Both the position numbers and the translations under genes were made by a program. Source: Streptomyces sp. MMBL 11-1 (GTDB lineage Bacteria > Actinomycetota > Actinomycetes > Streptomycetales > Streptomycetaceae). Taken from it: a stretch of 64,000 nt of DNA. The notes under the pieces are model-generated. The model saw only the letters and a program-made list of their open reading frames with translations, made no database searches and was not told the origin of the DNA. Positions 44,416 to 53,772 of the stretch are shown here, one piece after another (position 1 is the first letter of the stretch; each line of letters starts with the position of its first letter). Location of the stretch: contig NZ_CP117709.1 in NCBI RefSeq assembly GCF_028622875.1, positions 4,839,001 to 4,903,000 on the forward strand, given 5' to 3'.

Positions 44416-45771
44416 ATGCGACTCGTCACCGCACGGAGACCCCGGCCGACGAAGACCCGGCGCAACGCCGCCCTGACCATCCTGCTCGCCCTCGCCCTCG
44501 CGGCCCCCGCCACCGCCGTGGCGACCGCCGGGGCCTCGGCCCCGGACGCGGCCGTCGCCGCGGACGAGCGGACGCTCCAGTACGAGATCCCCGGGCGCAC
44601 CACCCCCGTCGCCCGCACCGACATCGCCCGCGCGGGCGTCTCGATCGACGAGGTCCACGACCACGGCGTCGTGGTCACCGCGGACGCCGCCCAGGCCCGG
44701 AAGCTCCGGGCGCGCGGCCACGTACTGGAGGCCCTGCCCGCCCCGGCCGCCGAGCCGCACGCGGCGGACGGCGTGAGCGCCCTGGACTTCCCGCCCGCCG
44801 ACTCCCGCTACCACAACTACGCCGAGATGAACGCGGCGATCGACGCCCGCATCGCCGCGAACCCCTCGATCATGAGCAAGCGCGTCATCGGCAAGACCTA
44901 CCAGGGCCGCGACATCATCGCGGTCAAGGTCAGCGACAACGTCGCCGCCGACGAGGCCGAACCCGAGGTCCTGTTCACCGCCCACCAGCACGCCCGCGAG
45001 CACCTGACCGTCGAGATGGCGCTCTACCTTCTCCGCGAACTGGGCCAGGGCTACGGCTCCGACTCCCGGATCACGAAGGCGGTCGACGGCCGGGAGCTGT
45101 GGATCGTGCCGGACATGAACCCGGACGGCGGCGAGTACGACATCGCCTCGGGCTCCTACCGCAGCTGGCGCAAGAACCGGCAGCCCAACTCCGGCTCCAC
45201 CGCGGTCGGCACCGACCTCAACCGCAACTGGGCCTACAAGTGGGGCTGCTGCGGCGGCTCATCCTCCAGCCCGTCCTCGGAGACCTACCGCGGCCGGGCC
45301 GCCGAGTCCGCGCCCGAGACCAAGGTCGTGGCGGACTTCGTGCGCAGCCGGGTGATCGGCGGGAAGCAGCAGATCACGGCGGCCATCGACTTCCACACGT
45401 ACAGCGAACTGGTGCTGTGGCCCTTCGGCTACACGTACAGCGACACCGCCCCCGGCATGACCGCCGACGACCGTGACGCGTTCGCCGCCGTGGGCCGCAA
45501 GATGGCCGCGAGCAACGGATACACCGCCGAGCAGTCCAGCGACCTGTACATCACCGACGGGTCCATCGACGACTGGCTGTGGGGCTCGCAGAAGATCTTC
45601 GGCTACACCTTCGAGATGTACCCCCGCTCGGCCTCGGGCGGCGGCTTCTACCCGCCCGACGAGGTCATCGAGCGCGAGACCTCCCGCAACCGGGACGCGG
45701 TGCTCCAGCTGATCGAGAACGCGGACTGCATGTACCGGTCGATCGGCAAGGAGGCGCAGTACTGCTCCTGA
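44416..45771 (+). CDS. Secreted zinc carboxypeptidase, M14 family
   Basis: A 451-residue precursor with a signal peptide (hydrophobic core about 18-37) and a propeptide of about 110 residues, then the M14 domain. Zinc ligands H192 and E195 (HAREH) and H327 (DFHTYSEL), with general base E400 (YTFEMYP), are all present; NPDG and DLNRNW form the substrate pocket. Extra cysteines (GCC) may form a disulfide. It resembles carboxypeptidase T-like enzymes of Streptomyces that trim secreted peptides. AGGAGA precedes the ATG. Confidence 0.95.
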   Translation: MRLVTARRPRPTKTRRNAALTILLALALAAPATAVATAGASAPDAAVAADERTLQYEIPGRTTPVARTDIARAGVSIDEVHDHGVVVTADAAQARKLRARGHVLEALPAPAAEPHAADGVSALDFPPADSRYHNYAEMNAAIDARIAANPSIMSKRVIGKTYQGRDIIAVKVSDNVAADEAEPEVLFTAHQHAREHLTVEMALYLLRELGQGYGSDSRITKAVDGRELWIVPDMNPDGGEYDIASGSYRSWRKNRQPNSGSTAVGTDLNRNWAYKWGCCGGSSSSPSSETYRGRAAESAPETKVVADFVRSRVIGGKQQITAAIDFHTYSELVLWPFGYTYSDTAPGMTADDRDAFAAVGRKMAASNGYTAEQSSDLYITDGSIDDWLWGSQKIFGYTFEMYPRSASGGGFYPPDEVIERETSRNRDAVLQLIENADCMYRSIGKEAQYCS

Positions 45772-45825
45772 CCGGCTGAACCCGCTCCGGTGCCCGGCAC
45801 TCCGCCACGAGGCCGCACCGGAGCC

Positions 45826-46058
45826 TCAGGCCACGTCGTGAACGCTGTGCCGGCCCAGATCGGGAGCGTGCCGGGCGATTGTCCGGTAGTCGAGGTCGTC
45901 ATGAAGGACCGTCAGGCCGTGATGGGCCGCCGTGGCGGCGATGACCAGGTCCACCGCGGAGGCGCTGCGATGCTGCCCGGCGCGCCGGACCACGCAGACC
46001 GGAGAGCGCTGTCGGAGAGCAGTCGTACGAGACCCGACGTGTCGAGCAGGTAGATCAC
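45826..46058 (-). pseudogene. Broken VapC (PIN-domain) toxin gene
   Basis: GTG 46058 overlaps the vapB stop (GTGA) and the first codons read IYLLDTSGLVRLLSDS, the PIN N-terminus with its catalytic Asp. After about 23 codons the frame is lost; the VapC C-terminus (HRSASAVDLVIAATAAHHGL ... LDYRTIARHA) is present in a different frame close by. About 70-75 codons of the middle are missing, so toxin activity is most unlikely. Confidence 0.8.
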
Positions 46059-46276
46059 TGCCCGTCCTTCTCCGCTCGGTGCCGCCGCTCCGCGTCCTCG
46101 ACCGCACCCCAGGTGCGTGCACGCTCGAAGTGGCGGCTGACGCGTGCCGCTCGCACCTGCTGCTCGGCGTAGAAGCGCAGGGCGATGTTGACGGTTTCCT
46201 TCTTCGTCCGGGCCTTGGACAGGGCCCTCGCCCGTTCCAGGGCTTCATCGTCCATGTCGATCCGGGTCACGGACAT
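46055..46276 (-). CDS. vapB: VapB-type antitoxin
   Basis: A 73-residue protein: a ribbon-helix-helix-like start (SVTRIDMDDEALERA, TKKETVNIALRFYAEQ) and a charged C-terminal tail that would embrace the toxin. Complete, though its vapC partner is broken. Such antitoxins repress their own operon; the repeat just upstream may be the operator. Confidence 0.85.
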   Translation of the reverse strand: MSVTRIDMDDEALERARALSKARTKKETVNIALRFYAEQQVRAARVSRHFERARTWGAVEDAERRHRAEKDGQ

Positions 46277-46299
46277 GTCCGGCCACCCTTCGTGCGGGG

Positions 46300-46322
46300 C
46301 ATGTGGGTCATGTGGGTCATGT
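46300..46322. repeat. 9-bp direct repeats between vapB and glmS
   Basis: CATGTGGGT twice followed by CATGT, 24 bases before the vapB start and 63 before glmS. Possible operator. Confidence 0.6.
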
Positions 46323-46372
46323 ACAAAAAATCGTATGCGACCAACATTTCCCGTGCGAGGCACTTCCGGCCT

Positions 46373-46378
46373 TAAGGT
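46373..46378 (+). promoter_or_regulatory. -10 box of glmS, leaderless type
   Basis: TAAGGT six bases before ATG 46385; no ribosome binding site precedes the gene. Confidence 0.45.
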
Positions 46379-46384
46379 GCCGCT

Positions 46385-48232
46385 ATGTGCGGAATCGTGG
46401 GTTATGTCGGGATGCAGTCGGCGCAGGACGTCGTCGTCGCAGGACTCAAGCGCCTCGAATACCGGGGCTACGACTCGGCGGGCGTCGCCGTTCTCGCGGA
46501 CGGCGGGCTCGCCGCCGCGAAGAAGGCGGGCAAGCTCGTCAATCTGGAGAAGGAGCTGGGGGACCGGCCGCTGCCGGCCGGACGGACCGGCATCGGGCAC
46601 ACCCGCTGGGCGACGCACGGAGCGCCCACCGACACCAACGCCCACCCGCACCTGGACAACGCGGGCCGGGTCGCCGTCGTGCACAACGGGATCATCGAGA
46701 ACTTCGCGGCCCTGCGCCGCGAGCTGACCGGACGCGGCCACGCCCTGGAGTCGGAGACGGACACCGAGGTCGTCGCGCATCTGCTGGCCGAGGCGTTCTC
46801 GGCCGGCGGCGACCTCGCGGAGGCCATGCGCCAGGTGTGCCGGCGGCTGGAGGGGGCGTTCACCCTGGTCGCCGTGCACGCGGACCAGCCGGACGTCGTG
46901 GTCGGCGCCCGGCGCAACTCACCGCTCGTCGTGGGGGTGGGGCAGGACGAGTGGTTCCTCGCCTCGGACGTCGCCGCCTTCATCGCGCACACCCGGTCCG
47001 CCGTCGAGCTGGGCCAGGACCAGGTCGTCGAGCTGAGCCGCGAGGGCGTCGTCGTCACCGGGTTCGACGGGGAGTTCGCCGAGGTGCGCGAGTACCACGT
47101 CGACTGGGACGCGTCCGCCGCCGAGAAGGGCGGCCACGCCTCCTTCATGCTCAAGGAGATCGCCGACCAGCCCCGGGCCGTCGCCGACACCCTGCTCGGC
47201 CGGGTCGACGGGGAGGGCGCGCTCCACCTCGACGAGGTGCGCATCCCGGCCGCCGACCTGCGGGAGGCCGACAAGGTCGTCATCGTCGCCTGCGGAACCG
47301 CCTTCCACGCCGGAATGATCGCGAAGTACGCCATCGAGCACTGGACCCGGCTGCCCTGCGAGACCGAACTGGCCAGCGAGTTCCGCTACCGGGACCCGAT
47401 CCTGGACCAGCGCACCCTCGTCGTCGCCATCTCGCAGTCCGGCGAGACCATGGACACCCTGATGGCGGTGCGGCACGCCCGCGAACAGGGCGCGAAGGTG
47501 CTCGCCATCTGCAACACGAACGGCTCGACGATCCCGCGCGAGTCCGACGCCGTCCTCTACACGCACGCCGGGCCCGAGGTCGCCGTCGCCTCCACCAAGG
47601 CCTTCCTCACCCAGCTCGTCGCCTGCTACCTCGTGGCGCTCTATCTCGGCCAGGTGCGCGGCACGAAGTGGGGCGACGAGATCCGTACGGTGGTGCGCCA
47701 GCTCTCCGCGATCTCCGGCGAGGTCGACCGGGTCCTGGAGACGATGGAGCCCGTGCGCGAGCTGGCCCGGTCCCTCGCCCACCACGACACCGTCCTGTTC
47801 GTCGGCCGCCACGTCGGCTACCCGGTCGCCCTCGAAGGCGCGCTCAAGCTCAAGGAACTCGCCTACATGCACGCCGAGGGCTTCGCGGCCGGCGAGCTGA
47901 AGCACGGGCCGATCGCACTCATCGAGGAGGGCCTCCCGGTCGTCGTCATCGTCCCCTCGCCGCGCGGACGTTCGGTGCTCCACGACAAGATCGTGTCCAA
48001 CATCCAGGAGATCCGGGCCCGGGGCGCGCGCACCATCGTCGTCGCCGAGGAGGGCGACGAGGCCGTCGTCCCGTACGCCGACCACCTCATCACGGTCCCC
48101 GCAACGCCTACGCTGCTTCAGCCGCTGGTCGCCACCGTGCCGCTCCAGGTCTTCGCCTGCGAGCTCGCGACGGCCCGCGGCAACGAAGTGGACCAGCCGC
48201 GCAACCTGGCGAAGTCCGTGACCGTGGAGTGA
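46385..48232 (+). CDS. glmS: Glutamine-fructose-6-phosphate aminotransferase (isomerizing)
   Basis: A 615-residue GlmS making glucosamine-6-P, the first step of UDP-GlcNAc synthesis. C2 is the glutaminase nucleophile (MCGIVGYVG), with HTRWATHG and HNGIIEN in the same domain. Two SIS domains follow (CGTAFHAG, SQSGETMDT; VGRHVGYPVALEGALKLKE, HGPIALI), and the tail ends QPRNLAKSVTVE as in the family. It is followed by acpS after a small hairpin. Confidence 0.98.
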   Translation: MCGIVGYVGMQSAQDVVVAGLKRLEYRGYDSAGVAVLADGGLAAAKKAGKLVNLEKELGDRPLPAGRTGIGHTRWATHGAPTDTNAHPHLDNAGRVAVVHNGIIENFAALRRELTGRGHALESETDTEVVAHLLAEAFSAGGDLAEAMRQVCRRLEGAFTLVAVHADQPDVVVGARRNSPLVVGVGQDEWFLASDVAAFIAHTRSAVELGQDQVVELSREGVVVTGFDGEFAEVREYHVDWDASAAEKGGHASFMLKEIADQPRAVADTLLGRVDGEGALHLDEVRIPAADLREADKVVIVACGTAFHAGMIAKYAIEHWTRLPCETELASEFRYRDPILDQRTLVVAISQSGETMDTLMAVRHAREQGAKVLAICNTNGSTIPRESDAVLYTHAGPEVAVASTKAFLTQLVACYLVALYLGQVRGTKWGDEIRTVVRQLSAISGEVDRVLETMEPVRELARSLAHHDTVLFVGRHVGYPVALEGALKLKELAYMHAEGFAAGELKHGPIALIEEGLPVVVIVPSPRGRSVLHDKIVSNIQEIRARGARTIVVAEEGDEAVVPYADHLITVPATPTLLQPLVATVPLQVFACELATARGNEVDQPRNLAKSVTVE

Positions 48233-48251
48233 CCCCGGGACGCGCCCGGGG
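48233..48251 (+). terminator. Short hairpin after glmS
   Basis: CCCCGGG (48233-48239) pairs with CCCGGGG (48245-48251), starting right after the stop. Probably attenuating rather than terminating, as acpS follows at once. Confidence 0.5.
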
Positions 48252-48274
48252 AACGAGGGGACAAGGGTGGGTTC

Positions 48275-48643
48275 GTGATCATTGGGGTCGGCATCGACGT
48301 GGCCGAGATCGAGCGGTTCGGCGCGGCGCTGGAGCGTACGCCCCAGTTGGCCGACCGGCTGTTCGTCGACAGCGAGCTGACGTTGCCCAGCGGCGAGCGG
48401 CGCGGAACCGCCTCGCTCGCCGCCCGGTTCGCCGCGAAGGAGGCCCTGGCCAAGGCGCTCGGCGCACCCGGCGGGCTGCTCTGGAGCGACGCGGAGGTCT
48501 GGGTCGAGGAGAGCGGGCAGCCCCGGCTGCGGGTACGCGGCACGGTCGCCGCCCGCGCCGCCGAACTGGGCGTACGAGGCTGGCACGTCTCGCTCAGCCA
48601 CGACGCGGGGGTGGCGTCGGCCGTGGTCATCGCCGAGGGGTGA
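48275..48643 (+). CDS. acpS: Holo-[acyl-carrier-protein] synthase
   Basis: A 122-residue enzyme attaching phosphopantetheine to [13 protein letters not shown] (D8) and [12 protein letters not shown] (E near 55) hold the Mg ligands; WHVSLSHD is the family end block. Starts at GTG. Its 3' end is partly duplicated in the gap before the next gene. Confidence 0.96.
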   Translation: MIIGVGIDVAEIERFGAALERTPQLADRLFVDSELTLPSGERRGTASLAARFAAKEALAKALGAPGGLLWSDAEVWVEESGQPRLRVRGTVAARAAELGVRGWHVSLSHDAGVASAVVIAEG

Positions 48644-48697
48644 GCCCCCGCCACGTCCCACCGGGGGTGGCGTCGGTCCCCGTGATCGCGGAGGGTG
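48607..48697 (+). repeat. Partial duplication of the acpS 3' end
   Basis: GGGGGTGGCGTCGG occurs at 48607-48620 inside acpS and at 48663-48676 after it; the following ~20 bases are also similar, so that [11 protein letters not shown] has a downstream echo GVASVPVIAEG. Confidence 0.75.
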
Positions 48698-48703
48698 GGA
48701 CCC

Positions 48704-50152
48704 ATGCGACGTGCCTACAGCGTGGAGACCGTACGGGCCGCCGAGGCCGCCCTCATGCAGCGCCTGCCGGAGGGCGCCCTGATGCAGCGCGCCGCCGCCG
48801 GGCTCGCCGTGGCCTGCGGCGATCTGCTGCGGCGCAACGGCCGCGTGTACGGGTCCCGGGTCCTGCTCCTCGTCGGCAGCGGCGACAACGGGGGCGACGC
48901 GCTGTACGCGGGCGCCCGCCTGGCCCGCCGGGGCGCGGGCGTCCGGGCCCTGCTGCTCGCCCCCGACCGGGCCCACCCCGGCGGCCTCGCCGCGCTGCTG
49001 GCGGCCGGGGGACAGGTCGTCGACGGGCCGGACGGGCTCGGCGTGCTCGACCTCGTCGTGGACGGCATCACCGGCATCGGCGGGCGCGGCGGGCTGCGCG
49101 AGGACGCCACCGGTCTGCTGCACACCGTGACCCGGGACCGTACTCCGGTCCTGGCCGTCGACCTGCCGAGCGGGGTGGAGGCCGACACCGGGGAGGTGCA
49201 CGGCGACGCGGTCCGGGCGGACGCGACCGTCACCTTCGGCACCTACAAGCCCGGCCTCCTGATCGACCCGGCCGCCGAACACGCCGGCGCCCTGCGGCTG
49301 GTGGACATCGGGCTCGGCCCGGAACTGCCCGAGCCGCCGGACCTGGAGGCCCTCCAGTACGCGGACGTCGCCGCGCTGCTGCCGTCGCCGGGCCCGGAGA
49401 GCGACAAGTACCGGCGCGGGGTCGTCGGCGTCGTCGCCGGGTCCGAGCGCTACCCGGGCGCGGCCGTCCTCGCGGTCGCGGGCGCGCTGCGCGGCGGGGC
49501 CGGCGCCGTGCGGTACGTCGGACCGGGCGCGGACGCGGTGATCGCCCGCTTCCCCGAGGCGCTGGTGCACGCCGGGCCGCCGTCGAAGGCCGGGCGGGTG
49601 CAGGCCTGGGTGGTCGGGCCCGGGCTCGGCGACGGGCGGAGCGCCGAGGCGGCCGTCGCCGATGTCCTGGCCGCCGACGTCCCCGTGCTCGTCGACGCGG
49701 ACGGGCTGCGGCTGCTGGACGCGGACACCGTGCGGACCCGGACCGCCCCCACCGTCCTGACCCCGCACGCGGGGGAGGCCGCCGCCCTGCTCGGCACGGC
49801 CCGCGAGGAGGTCGAGGCCGGGCGGCTCGCCGCGGTGCGCGAACTGGCCGCCCGCTACCGCGCCACCGTGCTCCTCAAGGGCTCCACGACCCTGATCGCG
49901 GAGGCCCGCGACACCCCCGTACGGGTCAACCCGACCGGCACGTCCTGGCTCGCCACGGCGGGCAGCGGTGACGTGCTCTCCGGTCTCGCGGGCTCCCTGC
50001 TCGCGGCCGGACTCGCCCCGCGCGACGCCGCGTCCGTGGGCGCCTACCTGCACGGGCTCGCCGCCCGGCACGGCTCCGACGGGGCCCCGGTCTCCGCGCA
50101 GGACGTGGCGGACGGCATCCGGGCCGCCTGGCGCGACGTGCGGGCGGGCTGA
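48704..50152 (+). CDS. Bifunctional NAD(P)H-hydrate epimerase / ADP-dependent dehydratase
   Basis: A 482-residue fusion that repairs hydrated NAD(P)H. Residues 1 to about 215 are the NnrE (YjeF-N) epimerase with GSGDNGGDALYAG and VDLPSGVEADTG; about 225-482 the NnrD dehydratase with KYRRGVVGVVAGS, LKGSTTLIA and the GSGDVLSG catalytic loop. ATG 48704 has GGAGGG 8 bases upstream; a GTG at 48695 sits on that site and is less likely. Confidence 0.95.
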   Translation: MRRAYSVETVRAAEAALMQRLPEGALMQRAAAGLAVACGDLLRRNGRVYGSRVLLLVGSGDNGGDALYAGARLARRGAGVRALLLAPDRAHPGGLAALLAAGGQVVDGPDGLGVLDLVVDGITGIGGRGGLREDATGLLHTVTRDRTPVLAVDLPSGVEADTGEVHGDAVRADATVTFGTYKPGLLIDPAAEHAGALRLVDIGLGPELPEPPDLEALQYADVAALLPSPGPESDKYRRGVVGVVAGSERYPGAAVLAVAGALRGGAGAVRYVGPGADAVIARFPEALVHAGPPSKAGRVQAWVVGPGLGDGRSAEAAVADVLAADVPVLVDADGLRLLDADTVRTRTAPTVLTPHAGEAAALLGTAREEVEAGRLAAVRELAARYRATVLLKGSTTLIAEARDTPVRVNPTGTSWLATAGSGDVLSGLAGSLLAAGLAPRDAASVGAYLHGLAARHGSDGAPVSAQDVADGIRAAWRDVRAG

Positions 50153-50195
50153 GCACGGGCGATGGTGGAGGCCCGGAGTGGAAGGGCGGCCGGAC

Positions 50196-50585
50196 ATGGC
50201 GAGCGGCAGCGAACCCGTACGCGTACGCAGGGTCTACGACCCGCCGGAGGACGGCGACGGCACCCGGGTCCTCGTCGACCGGCTCTGGCCCCGGGGCGTC
50301 TCCAAGGAGCGGGCGGCGATCGACGTCTGGCTGAAGGACATCACCCCCTCGGACGAACTGCGCTCCTGGTACCACCAGGACCGCTCCGGCGCACGCCACG
50401 ACACCTTCGTCGAGCGCTACCGCACCGAGCTGGACGACCCGGCGCACACGGAGGCCGTCGAGCGGCTCGTCGGGCTGGTGCGCGAGGGCGGTCCGGTCAC
50501 GCTGATCACCGCCGTCAAGGACGTGGCCGACAGCCATGTCCCGGTCCTGGTCGACCACCTGACCCATGTGATGAAACGTACGTAA
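50196..50585 (+). CDS. DUF488 family protein
   Basis: A 129-residue protein with DUF488 signatures: VRRVYDPPE, VDRLWPRGVSKE, WLKDITPSDELRSWYH and a FVERYRTEL helix. Function unknown. GTG 50178, with GGAGG six bases upstream, is an equally possible start adding six residues. It lies in a run of housekeeping genes between nnrE-nnrD and alr. Confidence 0.85.
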   Translation: MASGSEPVRVRRVYDPPEDGDGTRVLVDRLWPRGVSKERAAIDVWLKDITPSDELRSWYHQDRSGARHDTFVERYRTELDDPAHTEAVERLVGLVREGGPVTLITAVKDVADSHVPVLVDHLTHVMKRT

Positions 50586-50654
50586 CGTACATAAGGCTGC
50601 ATATCGGCGTGCACCGCCGGGGAGGCGACCGACGCCTCTGAGAGACTGGGCGCG

Positions 50655-51833
50655 ATGAACGAGACAGCGTCCCTGAGAGCCCGTGCCGAGATCGACCTCG
50701 CCGCGCTGCGCGCCAACGTGCGCGTCCTGCGCGAGCGTGCGGCCGGGGCGCAGCTCATGGCCGTGGTGAAGTCCGACGGTTACGGGCACGGGGCCGTGCC
50801 CTGCGCGCGGGCCGCCCGCGAGGCCGGGGCCACCTGGCTCGGCACCGCGACCCCGCAGGAGGCACTCGCCCTGCGCGCGGCCGGACTCGACGGCCGGATC
50901 ATGTGCTGGCTGTGGACGCCCGGGGGCCCCTGGCGCGAGGCGATCGACGCCGACATCGACGTGTCGGTCAGCTCCCTGTGGGCGCTGCGCGAGGTCGTCG
51001 AGGCCGCCGCCGGGGCCGGCCGCCCCGCCAGGATCCAGCTCAAGGCCGACACCGGACTCGGCCGGGGCGGCTGTCAGCCCGCCGACTGGCCCGAGCTGGT
51101 CACCGGGGCGCTGGCCGCCGAGCGGGACGGACGGGTCAAGGTCACCGGCCTCTGGTCCCACTTCGCCTGTGCCGACGAGCCCGGCCACCCCTCGATCGCC
51201 GCCCAGCTCGACGTCTACCGCGACATGATCGCGTACGCCGAGAAGGAGGGTGTGGAGCCCGAGGTGCGGCATCTGGCCAACTCCCCGGCCACGCTCACGC
51301 TCCCCGAGGCCCACTTCGACCTCGTGCGGACCGGCATCGCGATGTACGGCATCTCGCCCGCCCCCGAGCTGGGCACATCCGCCGAGCTGGGGCTGCGGCC
51401 CGTGATGACGCTCGCCGCCTCCGTCGCCCTGGTCAAGGACGCCCCGGCCGGGCACGGCGTCAGCTACGGCCACCACTACACGACTCCCGCCGAGACCACC
51501 CTCGGCCTGATCCCCGTCGGCTACGCGGACGGCGTCCCGCGCCACGCGTCGGGCACGGGCCCCGTCCTGGTCGGCGGGAAGGTGCGCACGGTCGCGGGCC
51601 GGGTCGCCATGGACCAGTTCGTCGTCGACCTCGGCGGCGACCGGCCGGAGGCGGGCGCGGAAGCGGTGCTGTTCGGGCCGGGCGACCGGGGTGAGCCGAC
51701 CGCGCAGGACTGGGCGGATGCCGCCGGCACCATCGCGTACGAGATCGTCACCCGCATCGGCTCCCGGGTGCCGAGGGTGCATGTGAACGGGACGGCCGGC
51801 CCGAGCGGTCCGGCCGGGGGCGTGCGGCGGTGA
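50655..51833 (+). CDS. alr: Alanine racemase
   Basis: A 392-residue PLP enzyme making D-Ala for peptidoglycan. K39 (AVVKSDGYGHG) binds PLP and Y271 (GVSYGHHY) is the second catalytic base; MDQFVVDLG contains family residues near the end. A GAGACT sequence seven bases before the ATG and no ribosome binding site suggest a leaderless start. The stop overlaps the next gene (GTGA). Confidence 0.97.
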   Translation: MNETASLRARAEIDLAALRANVRVLRERAAGAQLMAVVKSDGYGHGAVPCARAAREAGATWLGTATPQEALALRAAGLDGRIMCWLWTPGGPWREAIDADIDVSVSSLWALREVVEAAAGAGRPARIQLKADTGLGRGGCQPADWPELVTGALAAERDGRVKVTGLWSHFACADEPGHPSIAAQLDVYRDMIAYAEKEGVEPEVRHLANSPATLTLPEAHFDLVRTGIAMYGISPAPELGTSAELGLRPVMTLAASVALVKDAPAGHGVSYGHHYTTPAETTLGLIPVGYADGVPRHASGTGPVLVGGKVRTVAGRVAMDQFVVDLGGDRPEAGAEAVLFGPGDRGEPTAQDWADAAGTIAYEIVTRIGSRVPRVHVNGTAGPSGPAGGVRR

Positions 51834-53080
51834 GCGGGAGCAGCGCGGGGGCCGCCGCCGACGCGACCGCCGCCGTGACCACCGCCACGGCGGCCGGCTG
51901 GCGCCGCGCCGGGATCGCCGGGGCCGCCATAGGGGTGCTCGCCGCAGGCGCGGCCGCCGGGGTCGCCGTCGAGCGGCTCACCGTCGGGCGCGGCATGCGC
52001 AAGAAGGCCCGCCTCGCGCTGGACGCCACCGGGCCCTACGGCTCGCTGCGCGGCACGCCGGGCCGGGCCGTCGCCGACGACGGCACCGAGCTGTACTACG
52101 AGATCGACGAGGTGGAGGACGAGGCGCCCGGCGTTTCCGAGGGAAACGCCACCGGAACCCGCCGTCGCCGGCTCTTCGGGAGCAAGGCCCCCGCCCCGGT
52201 CACCGTCGTCTTCAGCCACGGCTACTGCCTCGGCCAGGACTCCTGGCACTTCCAGCGGGCCGCCCTGCGCGGCCTCGTACGCGCCGTCTACTGGGACCAG
52301 CGCAGCCACGGACGCTCCGGGCGGGGCCGGGCCCAGGCGGACGGGGTGCCGGTCGGCATCGACCAGCTCGGCCGCGACCTGAGCGCGGTCATCGAAGCGG
52401 CGGCCCCCGAGGGCCCGCTGGTGCTGGTCGGGCACTCCATGGGCGGCATGACGATGATGGCTCTGGCCGACCGGTACCCGGCCCTGATCCGCGACCGGGT
52501 CGCCGCCGTCGCCCTGGTCGGCACCTCCGGCGGCAAGCTCGGCGAGGTCGACTTCGGGCTGCCGGTGGCGGGCGTGAACGCGGTACGCCGGGTGCTGCCC
52601 GGGGTGCTGAAGGCGCTCGGCTCGCAGGCGGAGCTGGTGGAGAAGGGGCGGCGGGCCACGGCGGACCTCTTCGCCGGGCTGATCAAACGGTATTCGTTCG
52701 GTTCGCGGGACGTGGACCCGGCGGTCGCCCGGTTCGCGGAACGGCTGATCGAGTCGACCCCGATCGATGTGGTCGCCGAATTCTACCCGGCCTTCACCGA
52801 GCACGACAAGAGCGGCGCGCTGTCCGCCTTCCGGGACGTGCCCGTGCTGATCCTGGCCGGGGAGAAGGACCTGGTCACCCCCAGCTCGCACAGCGAGGCC
52901 ATCGCGGACGCGCTGCCCGACGCCGAGCTGGTGATCGTGCCGGACGCCGGGCACCTGGTGATGCTGGAGCATCCGGAGACGGTCACCGACCGGCTGGCCG
53001 ACCTGCTCGTACGCAGCGGCACGGTGCCGGACGCTAACGTTGGCGGACATGGAAGCACCGCACCGCGGCCCGGCCGCTGA
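51830..53080 (+). CDS. Alpha/beta hydrolase with N-terminal membrane segment
   Basis: A 416-residue protein starting at GTG inside the alr stop. An Ala/Gly-rich hydrophobic segment (about 25-47) may anchor it. The hydrolase fold follows: FSHGYCLGQDSWHFQ (oxyanion), nucleophile S203 in GHSMGG, acid within ILAGEKDLVTP, and His in DAGHLVMLEHP. Substrate unknown; the position between alr and tsaE is conserved in Streptomyces as far as I know. It overlaps tsaE by 32 bases. Confidence 0.9.
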   Translation: MSGSSAGAAADATAAVTTATAAGWRRAGIAGAAIGVLAAGAAAGVAVERLTVGRGMRKKARLALDATGPYGSLRGTPGRAVADDGTELYYEIDEVEDEAPGVSEGNATGTRRRRLFGSKAPAPVTVVFSHGYCLGQDSWHFQRAALRGLVRAVYWDQRSHGRSGRGRAQADGVPVGIDQLGRDLSAVIEAAAPEGPLVLVGHSMGGMTMMALADRYPALIRDRVAAVALVGTSGGKLGEVDFGLPVAGVNAVRRVLPGVLKALGSQAELVEKGRRATADLFAGLIKRYSFGSRDVDPAVARFAERLIESTPIDVVAEFYPAFTEHDKSGALSAFRDVPVLILAGEKDLVTPSSHSEAIADALPDAELVIVPDAGHLVMLEHPETVTDRLADLLVRSGTVPDANVGGHGSTAPRPGR

Positions 53081-53618
53081 GACCGTCACGGAGACAGCGG
53101 GAACGACCGCTCCCGAGCCCGCCGGGGCCGTACCCGAGGCCGTGACGGTGACGCTCACCGTCACCTCCCCCGAACAGATGCGGGACCTGGGCCGGCGCCT
53201 CGCCCGGGTGCTGGCCCCCGGCGACCTGGTCATGCTCACCGGGGAGCTGGGCGCCGGCAAGACGACGCTGACCCGGGGCCTCGGCGAGGGCCTCGGCGTG
53301 CGCGGCGCGGTCACCTCGCCCACCTTCGTCATCGCCCGCGTCCACCCCTCGCTGACCGGGGGCCCCGCCCTGGTCCACGTCGACGCGTACCGCCTGGGCG
53401 GCGGGCTCGACGAGATGGAGGACCTGGACCTGGACGTGTCGCTGCCGGAGTCCGTGGTCGTCGTGGAGTGGGGCGACGGCAAGGTCGAGGAGCTGGCCGA
53501 CGACCGGCTGCGGGTCCTGATCGACCGCGCGACCGGCGACACCGACGACGAGCGGCGCGAGGTGACCCTGGTCGGCATCGGGGCACGCTGGGCGGGGCTG
53601 CGGGCGGACCTGGCGTGA
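53049..53618 (+). CDS. tsaE: tRNA t6A biosynthesis ATPase TsaE
   Basis: A 189-residue protein with Walker A GELGAGKT (65-72), SPTF and HVDAYRL blocks and the VVVEWGDG stretch. It drives the TsaBDE cycle that makes threonylcarbamoyl-adenosine at tRNA position 37. ATG 53049 is chosen; the first 35 residues are a non-conserved Thr/Glu/Pro-rich extension. tsaB and tsaD follow nearby. Confidence 0.95.
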   Translation: MEAPHRGPAAETVTETAGTTAPEPAGAVPEAVTVTLTVTSPEQMRDLGRRLARVLAPGDLVMLTGELGAGKTTLTRGLGEGLGVRGAVTSPTFVIARVHPSLTGGPALVHVDAYRLGGGLDEMEDLDLDVSLPESVVVVEWGDGKVEELADDRLRVLIDRATGDTDDERREVTLVGIGARWAGLRADLA

Positions 53619-53723
53619 CGCCGTCCGTCCTCCCGGGCCGTCCTTCACGCGACCTTCCCGACAGTACGTCGGTAAACTGTTGCGCGAGGGCCCGTGGGCG
53701 TGGTCACATGGGTACGAGACGTA

Positions 53724-53739
53724 GTTAGGTCTACCTAAC
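53724..53739. promoter_or_regulatory. Inverted repeat upstream of a small conserved gene
   Basis: GTTAGGT-CT-ACCTAAC: perfect 7-bp arms, 33 bases before the small gene. It looks like half of an iron-box but the spacing differs from the DmdR/IdeR consensus. Confidence 0.5.
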
Positions 53740-53772
53740 CACGCCCTCCATCGGAGCACCAAGGAGGCATCC

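Noticed and set aside
46303..49971. Open frame of 1222 codons on the plus strand
   Set aside because: It is an out-of-frame shadow of glmS, acpS and nnrE-nnrD, extremely Arg-rich with no domain.
46919..50197. Open frame of 1092 codons on the minus strand
   Set aside because: Antisense shadow of the same genes; no domains, no ribosome binding site.
53724..53739. Iron-box (DmdR/IdeR site)
   Set aside because: The halves are similar but the 2-base spacing does not match the 19-bp consensus, and no iron gene is nearby.
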